Source: Nakamurella sp. A5-74 (lineage in GTDB: Bacteria > Actinomycetota > Actinomycetes > Mycobacteriales > Nakamurellaceae). From it: a stretch of DNA of 64,000 bases. The notes beneath the pieces are model-generated. The model searched no databases. It was not told where the DNA came from and worked only from the letters and a program-made list of their open reading frames with translations. The stretch spans positions 3,906,001 through 3,970,000 of the forward strand of contig NZ_CP159218.1 of assembly GCF_040438885.1 (NCBI RefSeq). Direction: 5' to 3'. This document shows positions 9,550 through 18,309 of the stretch, one piece after another. Position 1 is the first letter of the stretch; every line of letters begins with the position of its first letter. The translations under genes and the position numbers were made by a program.

Positions 9550-9563
9550 TCAAAGGCGACCCC

Positions 9564-9989
9564 GTGCTGAAGAACATCGATCCGCTACTCACCGGACGGC
9601 TGCTGCACCTGCTGGACGAGATGGGGCACGGCGATGTGCTCGGCCTGGTCGACCGCAACTTCCCGGCCTACCGCTACCAGGTGCCGGTGATCGATCTGCG
9701 CGGTGCCGACACCGCCACGGCCGCATCCGCCGTGCTGTCGGTGTTCCCACTGGACTCCTACGTCGACGATTCGATCCGGCGCATGCAGGTCGACGGCGCA
9801 CCCGAAGAGATCACTACTGCCACCGCCGCTCTCGGGGCAGCCGCCCATGCCGCCGAGGGACGGGTCGTCGACGTCGCCGGGGTGGAGCGGTTCGCGTTCT
9901 ACGACCAGGCGGACCGCGCGATGGTGATCATTCAAACCGGCGAGACCGTCCCGTACAGCTGCTACCTGCTGAAGAAGGGCGTCGTATGA
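9564..9989 (+). CDS. RbsD/FucU-family sugar mutarotase
   Basis: Interconverts anomers or ring forms of an imported sugar in the cytosol. The 141-residue protein starts MLKNIDPLLTGRLL and has the EMGHGDVLGLVDRNFPA motif holding the family histidine. It resembles FucU (L-fucose mutarotase) more than RbsD in this region. GTG 9564 was chosen because it begins exactly at the family N-terminus; the Shine-Dalgarno is weak (AAAGGCG). Its stop overlaps the ATPase start as ATGA, so import and mutarotation are translationally coupled. The C-rich tract immediately upstream may influence its expression. Confidence 0.88.
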   Translation: MLKNIDPLLTGRLLHLLDEMGHGDVLGLVDRNFPAYRYQVPVIDLRGADTATAASAVLSVFPLDSYVDDSIRRMQVDGAPEEITTATAALGAAAHAAEGRVVDVAGVERFAFYDQADRAMVIIQTGETVPYSCYLLKKGVV

Positions 9990-11551
9990 GCGACACCATG
10001 GCCACCGCAGATCCGGCAACCGGTGACGAGAGCGGGATCCCGCTGCTGGAGATCACCGACGTCTCCAAGGCGTTCCCTGGCGTGCAGGCCCTGCTGGACG
10101 TCAACCTGGAGTTGCACAGCGGCGAGGTGCTGGCCCTGGTCGGCGAGAACGGCGCCGGCAAGTCGACGCTGATGAAGATCCTCTCCGGGATCTATTCGAA
10201 GGACTCCGGCGAGATCGTCATCGACGGCCGACGGGTCGAGATCGCGGGCCCTGCCCACGCACACGAGTTGGGCATCAGCATCATCCACCAGGAGATGCAC
10301 CTGCTGCCGCACCTGACGGTGGCGCAGAACATCTACATCGGCCGCGAGCCGAAGACCGGCCCGTGGTTGCACGAGCGGGCGCTGCGCACCAAGACCCAGG
10401 AGCTGCTCGACCGGCTGGACATCCACCTCGGACCGAACCTCCTGGTCGGTTCGCTGACGGTGGCGCAGCAGCAGATGGTGGAGATCGCCAAGGCCCTCTC
10501 CTACGACTCGACCAGGATCCTGATCATGGACGAGCCGACCTCGGCGATCAGCCTGGCCGAGACCGAGGTGCTGTTCACCCTGATCCGCTCGCTCCGCTCG
10601 CGCGGGGTGGGCATCGTCTACATCTCGCACCGGATGGACGAACTGCGGCAGATCGCCGACCGGCTCACGGTGCTGCGCGACGGTCAGTACGTCGGCACCC
10701 GGACGCTGAGCGACGTCACCGACGACCAGGTGATCAGCATGATGGTCGGCCGGACGCTCGCGGCACACCAGAAGCAGGAGGCACCGGCCTCCCCCGATCC
10801 GGGCGACGTCCTGCTGTCGGTCCGCGGGCTCAGCACCAAGAAGTTGCTGAACAATGTCTCCTTCGACGTGCACAAGGGCGAGATCCTCGGCTTCGCGGGT
10901 CTGATGGGCGCCGGGCGCACCGAGACCGCGCGGGCCGTGATCGGCGCCGATCCGATCACCGCCGGCGAGATCTGGGTGCGCGACCGTCGGGTCAGGATCA
11001 CCGGACCCGACGTCGCCGTGCGCAACGGCATCGGGTACCTGCCCGAGGATCGCAAGCGTCAAGGTCTGATGCTCGACCAGGACGTGATGTTCAACCTGAC
11101 GATGTCGTCGATGAAGCGCTACATCGTCCCGCCCGGCATCTTCAGTGTGCGCAAGGCGATGAAGGTCGCCAAGGAGTACATCGCTGCTCTGCGCATCAAG
11201 ACGCCGTCCGCCCGGTCCAAGGTCAAGAACCTCTCCGGCGGCAACCAGCAGAAGGTCGTCATCGGGAAGTGGTTGGCGCGCGACTGCGACGTGCTGATCT
11301 TCGACGAGCCGACCCGCGGTATCGACGTCGGCGCCAAGGAAGAGATCTACAAGCTGCTGCAGCAACTGGCCGCCGACGGCAAGGCCGTCGTCGTCATCTC
11401 CTCGGAACTGCCCGAGGTGCTGCGGCTCGCCCATCGCATCATCGTGATGTCCAACGGCAGCATCACCGGCCGCTTGGAAGCCATCGACGCCGACCAGGAG
11501 AAAGTCATGCAATTGGCCACGAAGCTCGTCGATCCGCTGGAGACGACATGA
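9986..11551 (+). CDS. Ribose-type ABC sugar importer, double ATPase subunit
   Basis: Two fused ATPase domains as in RbsA/XylG (521 residues, usual length about 500). Domain 1 has Walker A GENGAGKST, a QQQ-type signature (VAQQQMVEI) and Walker B ILIMDEPT. Domain 2 has a degenerate Walker A (GLMGAGRTE), as usual in this family, with LSGGNQQK and VLIFDEPTRGID. It energises uptake of the sugar bound by the lipoprotein encoded at 12759. ATGA overlap with the mutarotase upstream and overlap with the permease downstream. Confidence 0.95.
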   Translation: MSDTMATADPATGDESGIPLLEITDVSKAFPGVQALLDVNLELHSGEVLALVGENGAGKSTLMKILSGIYSKDSGEIVIDGRRVEIAGPAHAHELGISIIHQEMHLLPHLTVAQNIYIGREPKTGPWLHERALRTKTQELLDRLDIHLGPNLLVGSLTVAQQQMVEIAKALSYDSTRILIMDEPTSAISLAETEVLFTLIRSLRSRGVGIVYISHRMDELRQIADRLTVLRDGQYVGTRTLSDVTDDQVISMMVGRTLAAHQKQEAPASPDPGDVLLSVRGLSTKKLLNNVSFDVHKGEILGFAGLMGAGRTETARAVIGADPITAGEIWVRDRRVRITGPDVAVRNGIGYLPEDRKRQGLMLDQDVMFNLTMSSMKRYIVPPGIFSVRKAMKVAKEYIAALRIKTPSARSKVKNLSGGNQQKVVIGKWLARDCDVLIFDEPTRGIDVGAKEEIYKLLQQLAADGKAVVVISSELPEVLRLAHRIIVMSNGSITGRLEAIDADQEKVMQLATKLVDPLETT

Positions 11552-12639
11552 CCGACATGCGCAAGAGCGAGGGACCATCCGACCTCGGCCTCAGCACCCC
11601 GGCCGGCGGCATCCCACTGGACGAGGAGCTCCCACCCATCGACCCGAAGTCGGCTGCCGCCCGCAGACCGCAGTCGACGATGGCCACCCGAATCAGTCAG
11701 GGCCTGCAGCAGTTGCTGGCCTTCGGCACCCTGATCGTGCTGTTGGCTTTCTTCTCGTGGAGGAGCCCGAACTTCTTCACCGAGTCGAACATCACCTCGA
11801 TCCTGCTGTCCACCACGGTGATCGGCATCCTGGCCGTCGGCACCACGCTGGTGATCATCACCGGCGGCATCGACCTGTCGATCGGTACCGGCATGGCGCT
11901 GAGCGCGGTGATCACCGGGCTGCTGCTCAGAGACGCCGACGTGACGGTGCTCGTCGGTGTGCTCGGCGGTGTCGCGACCGGCGCGCTGATCGGCCTGATC
12001 AACGGCTTCAACGTCGCCTACCTCAAGCTGCCAGCCTTCATCGCCACACTGGCGACCATGCTGATCGCCGGCGGTCTGGCACTGGTCTTCGCCGACGTCC
12101 AGCCGATCTACCTGGACACGGTCCCGGGCTTCCCCGAGATCGCCCTGGGCAGCATCGGTTTCAAGATCCCGAACGCGGTCTACATCCTGTTCGCCCTGGC
12201 GCTCGTCTTCGGACTCATTCTGTCCAAGACCACCCTGGGCCGGATGACGTACGCCATCGGCAGCAACGAGGAGGCCACCCGACTCTCGGGCATCAACACC
12301 CGCCGCTGGACGCTGGCCATCTACGCCCTCGCCGGGGTGGCCACCGGTCTCGCCGGCGTGGTGATCGCCTCCCAGCTGCGTTCGGCCCAGCCGCAGACCG
12401 GCATGGGCTACGAACTGCAGGCCATCGCCGCCGTCGTGATCGGCGGCACCTCACTGCTCGGCGGCCGCGGCACCATCCTCGGCACCGTCATCGGCGCGCT
12501 GATCATGAGCGTGCTGATCAACGGCCTCCGGATCCTGTCGATCCAGCCCGAGTGGCAGAACGTCGTGGTCGGCGCGGTGGTCCTCTTCGCCGTGTTCACC
12601 GACCAGCTCCGCAAGCGACGCGCAGAGGGCGGCGGCTAG
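11548..12639 (+). CDS. Ribose-type ABC sugar importer, permease subunit
   Basis: 363-residue RbsC-family integral membrane protein. An acidic, Pro-rich cytoplasmic stretch of about 55 residues precedes roughly nine to ten hydrophobic segments. ITGGIDLSIGTGMALS (about residues 107-122) is the family's signature motif, and SQLRSAQPQTGMGYELQAIAAVVIGGTS split near residues 275-300 contains the conserved EAA-like cytoplasmic loop. The ATG overlaps the ATPase stop (ATGA). It forms the channel of the importer. Confidence 0.94.
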   Translation: MTDMRKSEGPSDLGLSTPAGGIPLDEELPPIDPKSAAARRPQSTMATRISQGLQQLLAFGTLIVLLAFFSWRSPNFFTESNITSILLSTTVIGILAVGTTLVIITGGIDLSIGTGMALSAVITGLLLRDADVTVLVGVLGGVATGALIGLINGFNVAYLKLPAFIATLATMLIAGGLALVFADVQPIYLDTVPGFPEIALGSIGFKIPNAVYILFALALVFGLILSKTTLGRMTYAIGSNEEATRLSGINTRRWTLAIYALAGVATGLAGVVIASQLRSAQPQTGMGYELQAIAAVVIGGTSLLGGRGTILGTVIGALIMSVLINGLRILSIQPEWQNVVVGAVVLFAVFTDQLRKRRAEGGG

Positions 12640-12758
12640 CCACTCCGGCTGCCCGGCAACCTCAGCAGTGCACCGCTTCTCCCGATTTCTACCGCTGTAC
12701 CGAACGGCCCCGCTCCACCGACCGAACCCCCCCACCCCCGAATGAAAGGCTCTCCATC

Positions 12759-13916
12759 GTGAGAACAAAGAAGTTCACCGCGTTGCTGGCCGGAGCCCTC
12801 GTCTCCGTGCTGGTGCTGTCCTCCTGCGGCAAGGCCTCCGATGCCAACACCGCCACCCCCGCAGCCGGTTCGGCGACGCCGACCGCAGCTGCGTCCACCT
12901 CCGCCGCGGCATCCACCTCCGGCTCGGCATCCACCTCCGGCTCGGCGTCCACCTCGGCGTCCACCTCGGCGTCCGGCGAGTCCTCGGCACCCGAGAGCTC
13001 GGCTTCCGGTTCGGGCGGCGCCGAGATCACCAAGGCGTCGAAGCCCTACAAGATCGCGCTGGTCTCCAAGGGCTTCCAGCACCAGTTCTGGCAGGCCGTG
13101 AACACCGGCGCGAAGGAGGAGGCCGACAAGCTCGGTGTCACCATCACCTTCGAGGGCCCGGCCGCAGAGACCGACCTCCAGGGCCAGTTGCAGATGCTGC
13201 AGGCCGCCATCGACCGCAAGCCGGACGCCATCGGGTTCGCAGCCCTGGATCCCAAGGCGTGCGTACCGCTGATGGAGGCGGCCCAGGCCGCCAAGATCCC
13301 GGTCGTCGAGTTCGACGCCGGCTGCGACAGCGAGTACCCCTCAAACATCTCCAAGACCGACTCGCTGGTGGCCGGTGCGCTGGCCGCCACCAACATGGCG
13401 AAGCTGATGGGCGACAAGGGTGAGATCGGCATCGTCGGGCACAGCCAGATCAACTCGACCGGCGTGGAACGGCGGGACGGCTTCGTCAAGGAGATCGAGA
13501 CGAACCACCCGAACATCAAGATCGTCGACATCCAGTACGGCGACGGTGACCACCTGAAGTCGGCCGACATTGCCAAGGCCATGATCGCGGCGCACCCGAA
13601 CCTGACGGGCTTGTACGGCACCAACGAGGGTTCGGCCATCGGCATCGTCAACGGTGTCAAGGAACTGGGCCTGCCCGCGGGCAAGATCACCATCGTCGGG
13701 TTCGACTCCGGCCAGACCCAGATCGACGCCATCAAGTCGGGCGCGATGGCCGGGGCCATCACCCAGGACCCGCTCGGCATCGGCCGCAGCACCGTGCTCT
13801 CCGCTGTCGAGGTGCTCGAGGGCCAGACCCCCGAGAAGATCGTCGACACCGGTTCCTTCTGGTACGACAAGACAAACCTCGACGATCCGAAGATCGCAGC
13901 TGTTCTGTACAAGTAA
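12759..13916 (+). CDS. Sugar-binding lipoprotein of the ABC importer (periplasmic-binding-protein family)
   Basis: 385-residue solute receptor of the RbsB/LacI-like family. A signal peptide with lipobox LSSC (Cys near residue 24) anchors it outside the membrane. A Ser/Thr/Ala linker of about 65 residues with repeated ASTSGS units follows, then the two-lobed binding domain from PYKIALVSKGFQHQFWQAV. The GTG start has GAAAGG eight to nine bases upstream. The long linker is encoded by imperfect GC-rich repeats. The ligand is unknown; isomerase, mutarotase and kinase neighbours point to a monosaccharide or polyol. A terminator hairpin follows. Confidence 0.93.
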   Translation: MRTKKFTALLAGALVSVLVLSSCGKASDANTATPAAGSATPTAAASTSAAASTSGSASTSGSASTSASTSASGESSAPESSASGSGGAEITKASKPYKIALVSKGFQHQFWQAVNTGAKEEADKLGVTITFEGPAAETDLQGQLQMLQAAIDRKPDAIGFAALDPKACVPLMEAAQAAKIPVVEFDAGCDSEYPSNISKTDSLVAGALAATNMAKLMGDKGEIGIVGHSQINSTGVERRDGFVKEIETNHPNIKIVDIQYGDGDHLKSADIAKAMIAAHPNLTGLYGTNEGSAIGIVNGVKELGLPAGKITIVGFDSGQTQIDAIKSGAMAGAITQDPLGIGRSTVLSAVEVLEGQTPEKIVDTGSFWYDKTNLDDPKIAAVLYK

Positions 13917-13954
13917 CGCAGCAGGGGGTCGATGATCGGCCGCTGACCCACTGA

Positions 13955-13990
13955 CACCGAGGAGTCGCCTGACCGGGCGGCTCCTCGGTG
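13955..13990 (+). terminator. Terminator after the ABC importer operon
   Basis: CACCGAGGAGTCGCC and GGCGGCTCCTCGGTG form a 15-bp stem with one mismatch and a six-base loop, 38 bases after the binding-protein stop. There is no clear T-tract, as is common in actinobacteria. Confidence 0.75.
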
Positions 13991-14115
13991 GCGTTCCGGC
14001 CGGCTCCGAACTGAACGCTGATGGAGCGAGAGAGGAACGAACGAGTCGAGATCCCATCAGACCCACGACGAGTTCCGACCCGTCCTTCGCAGAGCGCCGG
14101 TCCCCGCGGACCGAA

Positions 14116-14799
14116 TTAGCTGGTCAGGTTGCGGGCCAACGTGATCCACTCCTCGACGCCGGCGATGTGCACGACAGCGCGGGCTTGCGCCAGCACGGGA
14201 TCGCCCGCCGCGATCGCCTCGACGATCCCCAGATGCTGCTCGATGGTGCTGGCGACCGCATCCTGCTGGGTGAGCCCCCGCCACACCCTGGCCCGGCTGG
14301 TCGGCATCGCGATCGAGTCGAGCATCCCCGCCAGCACGGGATTGCCGGAGGTCGCGGCAATGGCGGAGTGGAATGCGAGGTCGTGGGCCACCAGATCCTG
14401 TACCGGGGTGCCGAGGGTGTCCTGCCCGGCCATCTCCCGCAACCGGGTCACCTGCTCCGCAGTGCGGGTACGCGCGGCCATCGCCGTCGCTGCGGGCTCC
14501 AGGATCCGCCGCACCTGGAGGATCTGCAGGATCGAGTCGTCTGAGTGGAACTCCATCAGAAAGCCCATGGCGTCCAACAGGATCGCCGGCTCGAGGCTCG
14601 AGACGTAGGTTCCGTCCCCCTGACGTACCTCCAACACCCGGAACACCGAGAGGGCTTTCACCGCCTCGCGCAACGAGTTGCGGGACAACCCGAGCTCAGC
14701 GGCCAGGTCTGGCTCACGTGGCAACTTTGCGCCAGGGGCGAGCCTGCCCGACACGATCATGTCCTTGATCTTTGCGATCGCTTCGTCGGTCAGTGCCAC
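14116..14799 (-). CDS. FadR-type GntR regulator (FCD domain)
   Basis: 227-residue repressor with an N-terminal winged helix (about 5-70: GRLAPGAKLPREPDLAAEL, then LSRNSLREAVKAL) and a C-terminal all-helical FCD domain. Candidate metal/ligand residues are the Asp and His in VAHDLAFH and the His residues in EQHLGIVEA and RAVVHIAG. Such regulators usually sense sugar acids. The GTG start is supported by GGAGAGGGAGC upstream. It is divergent from the lactonase gene, so it most likely governs the fucose-type genes at 14.9-19.2 kb. ACATCCGATGT at 18249-18259 is a candidate site. Confidence 0.9.
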   Translation of the reverse strand: MALTDEAIAKIKDMIVSGRLAPGAKLPREPDLAAELGLSRNSLREAVKALSVFRVLEVRQGDGTYVSSLEPAILLDAMGFLMEFHSDDSILQILQVRRILEPAATAMAARTRTAEQVTRLREMAGQDTLGTPVQDLVAHDLAFHSAIAATSGNPVLAGMLDSIAMPTSRARVWRGLTQQDAVASTIEQHLGIVEAIAAGDPVLAQARAVVHIAGVEEWITLARNLTS

Positions 14800-14898
14800 G
14801 TGCTCCCTCTCCTCGCACCGTCGGCTGCTCGCCGGTGGGTTGGCAGGATGCTCTCACGAGTCGGCCGCCCGGGCACCGGCGGATGCAAGACTCTTCCG

Positions 14899-15810
14899 GT
14901 GACCAGCGACGTCAGCTCCGCCGAGAACCTCCCGCGGGCGATCGACACCCACGTCCATCTGTGGCATCTGGAGCAGGACGGCCCACACGGCCATCCTCCG
15001 GTCTCCTACTCCTGGCTGGGACCCCAGCAGCCGCTGCTGAACCGGACCTACCCGATCACGGAACTGCGACCACACCTGCAGGCAGCGGACGTCGACGGGA
15101 TCGTGCTCGTCCAGGCCGCCAGCGACCCGGCGGAGGTCGGACTACTGCTGCACACCGCCCGCCACCTGGACCTGCCCGCCAGGGTGACTGCATGGCTTCC
15201 CCTGGAGGACCGGGAGGCCACGGTGGCTCTGCTAGCAGAGATCGATGAGCTCCGTCGTGGCCCGGATGGCAGCGACCTGCTGCGCGGCGTCCGACATCCC
15301 ATCCACGACGATCCGAATCCCCGGTGGATGTTACGGCCCGACGTGGCGCGCGGTCTGGACCTGCTGGCGGAGCAGGGCCTGATCTGGGAAGCCGTCGCCG
15401 AGCGGCTCGATCTGTTGGAGCTGGTGCCTGAGGTGGCGCGGCGCCATCCGGGTCTGACCATCGTCCTCGACCATCTGGGCAAGCCCCCCATTGCCGGTGG
15501 CGACGCGGGACGCTGGCGCGATCTGCTCGCAGCCGCGGCGGCCGAACCCGCTGTGCTGGCGAAGATCTCCGGACTCGGCACAGTTTCGGCTCCCGGCTGG
15601 AACTCCGAGACCTGGCAGCCGTTCGTGGACCATGCGCTGGTCACGTTCGGCCCGGACCGGCTGATGGTCGGTGGCGACTGGCCGGTCGCGTTGCTCGCCG
15701 GCGACTACCCACGAACGTGGTCCACCACCACGGACACCCTCGCCGGACTGGCGGCGCTCGATCGGCAGGCAATCCTGTCCGGAAACGCAGTTCGGATCTA
15801 CGGCTTCTGA
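14899..15810 (+). CDS. Amidohydrolase-2 family sugar lactonase (L-fuconolactonase-like)
   Basis: 303-residue TIM-barrel amidohydrolase (COG3618) that would open L-fucono-lactone to L-fuconate. IDTHVHLWHLE near residues 15-25 gives the N-terminal HxH, VLDHLGKPP the middle histidine, and MVGGDWPVALL the catalytic aspartate near the C-terminus. GTG 14899 was chosen because it starts just before the domain; ATG 14848 is an alternative and neither has a strong ribosome-binding site. The dehydrogenase and dehydratase that would precede and follow this step are encoded at 15858-18118 on the opposite strand. Confidence 0.85.
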   Translation: MTSDVSSAENLPRAIDTHVHLWHLEQDGPHGHPPVSYSWLGPQQPLLNRTYPITELRPHLQAADVDGIVLVQAASDPAEVGLLLHTARHLDLPARVTAWLPLEDREATVALLAEIDELRRGPDGSDLLRGVRHPIHDDPNPRWMLRPDVARGLDLLAEQGLIWEAVAERLDLLELVPEVARRHPGLTIVLDHLGKPPIAGGDAGRWRDLLAAAAAEPAVLAKISGLGTVSAPGWNSETWQPFVDHALVTFGPDRLMVGGDWPVALLAGDYPRTWSTTTDTLAGLAALDRQAILSGNAVRIYGF

Positions 15811-15857
15811 CTGGCGGTGACCGGCGATCATTTCCCGCTGCGGGACCACGTCGTCGG

Positions 15858-16838
15858 TCAGACCATGTAAGAGTCCGCCGCCCGGACGTCCTCGCGCACG
15901 AGCTCGGCCCAGAACTCGGCCGGGATGTCGGCCGCGAATGCGGCCGCGTTGGCGCGGAACTGGTGCGCTCGGGCGGTTCCGACGACCACGGAGCGGGTGG
16001 CCGGATGCCGCATTCCGAACTGCAGCGCCGCCGCCGCCAGGGCGATCCCGTACTGCCGGCAGCGGGCGGCCAGCTCGTGATGTCGACGTCGCAGCTCCGG
16101 CGGCACCGGGCCGTACTCGTAGCGCGCGTCGGGTCCGAGCTCGTCGACGGCCAGCAGACCGGAGTTGAACACCGAAGCCACCACCACCCCGATCCCCCGC
16201 TCGGCACAGGTGTCCAGCACTGCGGCAGCGGAACGGTCGAGCAGGGTGTACCGACCCGCCACCATCAACAGATCGACCAGCCCGGTCCCGGCGGCAGCGG
16301 CAAGTGCCGCCGTCGTCATGCTGCCGACACCGATCGCCTGCACCACACCGGCATCGCGCAGCGCCGCGGCCGCGGCGAGCCCCGACTCCAGATCGCGGTC
16401 CAGATCGTGTCGCTCGGGGTCGTGCAGGTAGATCACGTCGACGGAGTCAAGACCCAGCCGCTGCAGCGATTCCTCCACCGAGCGCTCGATGCCCGCCCGA
16501 GTGAAGTCCCATTCCCGCCGCAGGTCAGCGGGAACCGCGAAGTCGGCCTCCAGATCAAGGGAACCGTCCGGATTCGGTTGCGGCACCAGCAGTCTGCCGA
16601 CCTTCGTCGAGACCACGAACTCCTCCCGCGGCTTGGTGGCCAGAAAGGCACCGAGTCGTCGCTCGGACAGGCCCAACCCGTAGTGCGGTGCGGTGTCGAA
16701 GTAGCGGACGCCGGAGTCCCAGACCGCCTGCAGTACAGCGTGTGCCTGTTCGTCGGACACCTCGCGGTAGAGGTTGCCGACGTTCGCGGCGCCGTATCCC
16801 AGCGGCGTCATCGCCGCGAGGCCTGAGGACAGGTTCAT
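15858..16838 (-). CDS. Aldo-keto reductase family sugar 1-dehydrogenase (L-fucose / D-threo-aldose type)
   Basis: 326-residue (beta/alpha)8 NAD(P)-dependent enzyme. The full AKR tetrad is present: Asp48 and Tyr53 (FDTAPHYGLGLSERRLG), Lys79 (STKVGRLL) and His139 (VIYLHDPER). Members with this N-terminal motif oxidise L-fucose or related aldoses to the 1,5-lactone. It is second in the leftward pair behind the L-fuconate dehydratase, with a one-base TGATG overlap that fixes ATG 16838. With the lactonase at 14899 it would provide L-fuconate. Confidence 0.85.
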   Translation of the reverse strand: MNLSSGLAAMTPLGYGAANVGNLYREVSDEQAHAVLQAVWDSGVRYFDTAPHYGLGLSERRLGAFLATKPREEFVVSTKVGRLLVPQPNPDGSLDLEADFAVPADLRREWDFTRAGIERSVEESLQRLGLDSVDVIYLHDPERHDLDRDLESGLAAAAALRDAGVVQAIGVGSMTTAALAAAAGTGLVDLLMVAGRYTLLDRSAAAVLDTCAERGIGVVVASVFNSGLLAVDELGPDARYEYGPVPPELRRRHHELAARCRQYGIALAAAALQFGMRHPATRSVVVGTARAHQFRANAAAFAADIPAEFWAELVREDVRAADSYMV

Positions 16839-18118
16839 CAGGGCGACCACGTGTAGGCGTCGATCGAGGCCCGCAGCATCTCGGTCCCGGCACCCGGCGC
16901 CAGCGGAGCGCGGTAGCGACCCTCCTTGATCACAGTGGGGGTGACGAAGTGCTCGTGCAGGTGATCGACGAACTCGATGACCCGGTCGTCCTGGGTGCCC
17001 GAGACCGCGACGAAATCGAACATGGACAGATGCTGGACGGCTTCGCACAGCCCGACGCCGCCCGCGTGCGGGCAGACCCGCACCCCGAAGACGGCTGCCA
17101 GCAACAGGATCGCGATGTTCTCGTTGACGCCGGCCACCCTGGTGGCATCGATCTGCAGCACCTGCAGCGCATCCGCCTGCAGGAACTGCTTGAACATCAC
17201 CCGGTTGGCCATGTGCTCACCGGTGGCCACCGGGATCGGCGCCACCCCGCTGGCGATCGCGGCATGCGCGAGCACATCGTCCGGGTTCGTCGGCTCCTCG
17301 ATCCAGGCCGGGTCGAACTCCGCCAGCTGCCGCATCCACTCGATCGCCTCTGCTGTCTCCCACCGCTGGTTCGCATCGACGGCGATCCTGATGTCCGGAC
17401 CGACCGTGTCGCGAGCGATCCGCATCCGCCGACGATCGTCCTCGACGTCGGCGCCGACCTTCAGCTTGATCTGGCTGAAGCCGTCGGCGACGGCCTCCCG
17501 GCACAACCGGGCGAGCTTCTCGTCGGAGTAGCCCAACCAGCCGGGGGTCGTGGTGTAGGCCGGGTAACCGTTGTCCACCAGGTACTGCGTGCGCTCGGCC
17601 CGGCCGGGCTCGGCGGCCCGCAGGATCGAGAGCGCCCGCTCCGGGGTGAGGACGTCTGTGAGGTAGCGGAAGTCGATGAGATCGACGATCTGCTCCGGGG
17701 AGAGCTGGGCGAGCAGCTGCCACAGCGGGAGGCCGGCGCGCTTGGCCGCCAGATCCCAGCAGGCGTTGACCACGGCGCCGACCGCCATGTGCATGACGCC
17801 CTTCTCGGGGCCCAGCCACCGCAGCTGGGAGTCGTGCACCAGCTCGCGCCAGAACCCTCCGAGGTCTGCGAGCAGCGGTTCGACTTCGCGGCCGATGAGG
17901 GTGTCGGCGAGCGAACGGATCGCGGCGAGCTGGATGTCGTTGCCCCGTCCGATGGTGAAGACGAAGGCGTGACCGGACAGTCCGTCGTCGGCATCGGTCT
18001 CGATGATCAGGTATGCCGCGGAGTAGTCGGGATCCGGGTTCATCGCATCGGACCCGTCCAGCGTGGTGGACGTCGGGAACCGGACATCGATCGTCTCGGC
18101 CCTGGTCACGGTGCTCAT
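16838..18118 (-). CDS. L-fuconate dehydratase (enolase superfamily)
   Basis: 426-residue enolase-superfamily enzyme that removes water from L-fuconate to give 2-keto-3-deoxy-L-fuconate. The active-site set is clear: Lys218/Lys220 (QIKLKVG), metal ligands Asp248 (VDANQRW), Glu274 (IEEPTN) and Glu301 (ATGEH), and the Asp324/His351 dyad (QIDATR, CPHAGG). From memory this spacing is the same as in the characterised Xanthomonas campestris FucD, so the substrate assignment is better than for most of this superfamily. ATG 18118 gives full length. The promoter with its palindrome is at 18244-18271. It overlaps the AKR gene downstream. Confidence 0.92.
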   Translation of the reverse strand: MSTVTRAETIDVRFPTSTTLDGSDAMNPDPDYSAAYLIIETDADDGLSGHAFVFTIGRGNDIQLAAIRSLADTLIGREVEPLLADLGGFWRELVHDSQLRWLGPEKGVMHMAVGAVVNACWDLAAKRAGLPLWQLLAQLSPEQIVDLIDFRYLTDVLTPERALSILRAAEPGRAERTQYLVDNGYPAYTTTPGWLGYSDEKLARLCREAVADGFSQIKLKVGADVEDDRRRMRIARDTVGPDIRIAVDANQRWETAEAIEWMRQLAEFDPAWIEEPTNPDDVLAHAAIASGVAPIPVATGEHMANRVMFKQFLQADALQVLQIDATRVAGVNENIAILLLAAVFGVRVCPHAGGVGLCEAVQHLSMFDFVAVSGTQDDRVIEFVDHLHEHFVTPTVIKEGRYRAPLAPGAGTEMLRASIDAYTWSP

Positions 18119-18243
18119 CGTCGAGTGCTCCTGCTGGTGCGCGACGGCCGCGTGGCCACCGGGAATCGAAGTCGATCTGGTCTGCGTCGGGTCAGCGGTG
18201 GTGCTCCAGTGACCGCCATCACTGCGACCCGGTCCATGGGTAC

Positions 18244-18271
18244 GCTATACATCCGATGTTTGTCTGGTCAA
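18244..18271 (-). promoter_or_regulatory. Promoter of the fuconate dehydratase operon with embedded palindrome
   Basis: Minus strand: TTGACC (18271-18266), 16 bases, TATAGC (18249-18244). The palindrome ACAT-CCG-ATGT (18249-18259) overlaps the -10 and spacer, a position suited to repression. It is also upstream of the divergent SDR gene, so it may be a shared operator for the FadR-type regulator encoded at 14116. Confidence 0.55.
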
Positions 18272-18309
18272 GATGATCATCACCATCAGTTCCAGCGCAA
18301 GGAGGCGCC

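Noticed and set aside
9336-9563. Extension of the mutarotase frame through the C-rich tract
   Set aside because: It would encode only Pro/His/Leu low complexity and overlap the isomerase gene out of frame.
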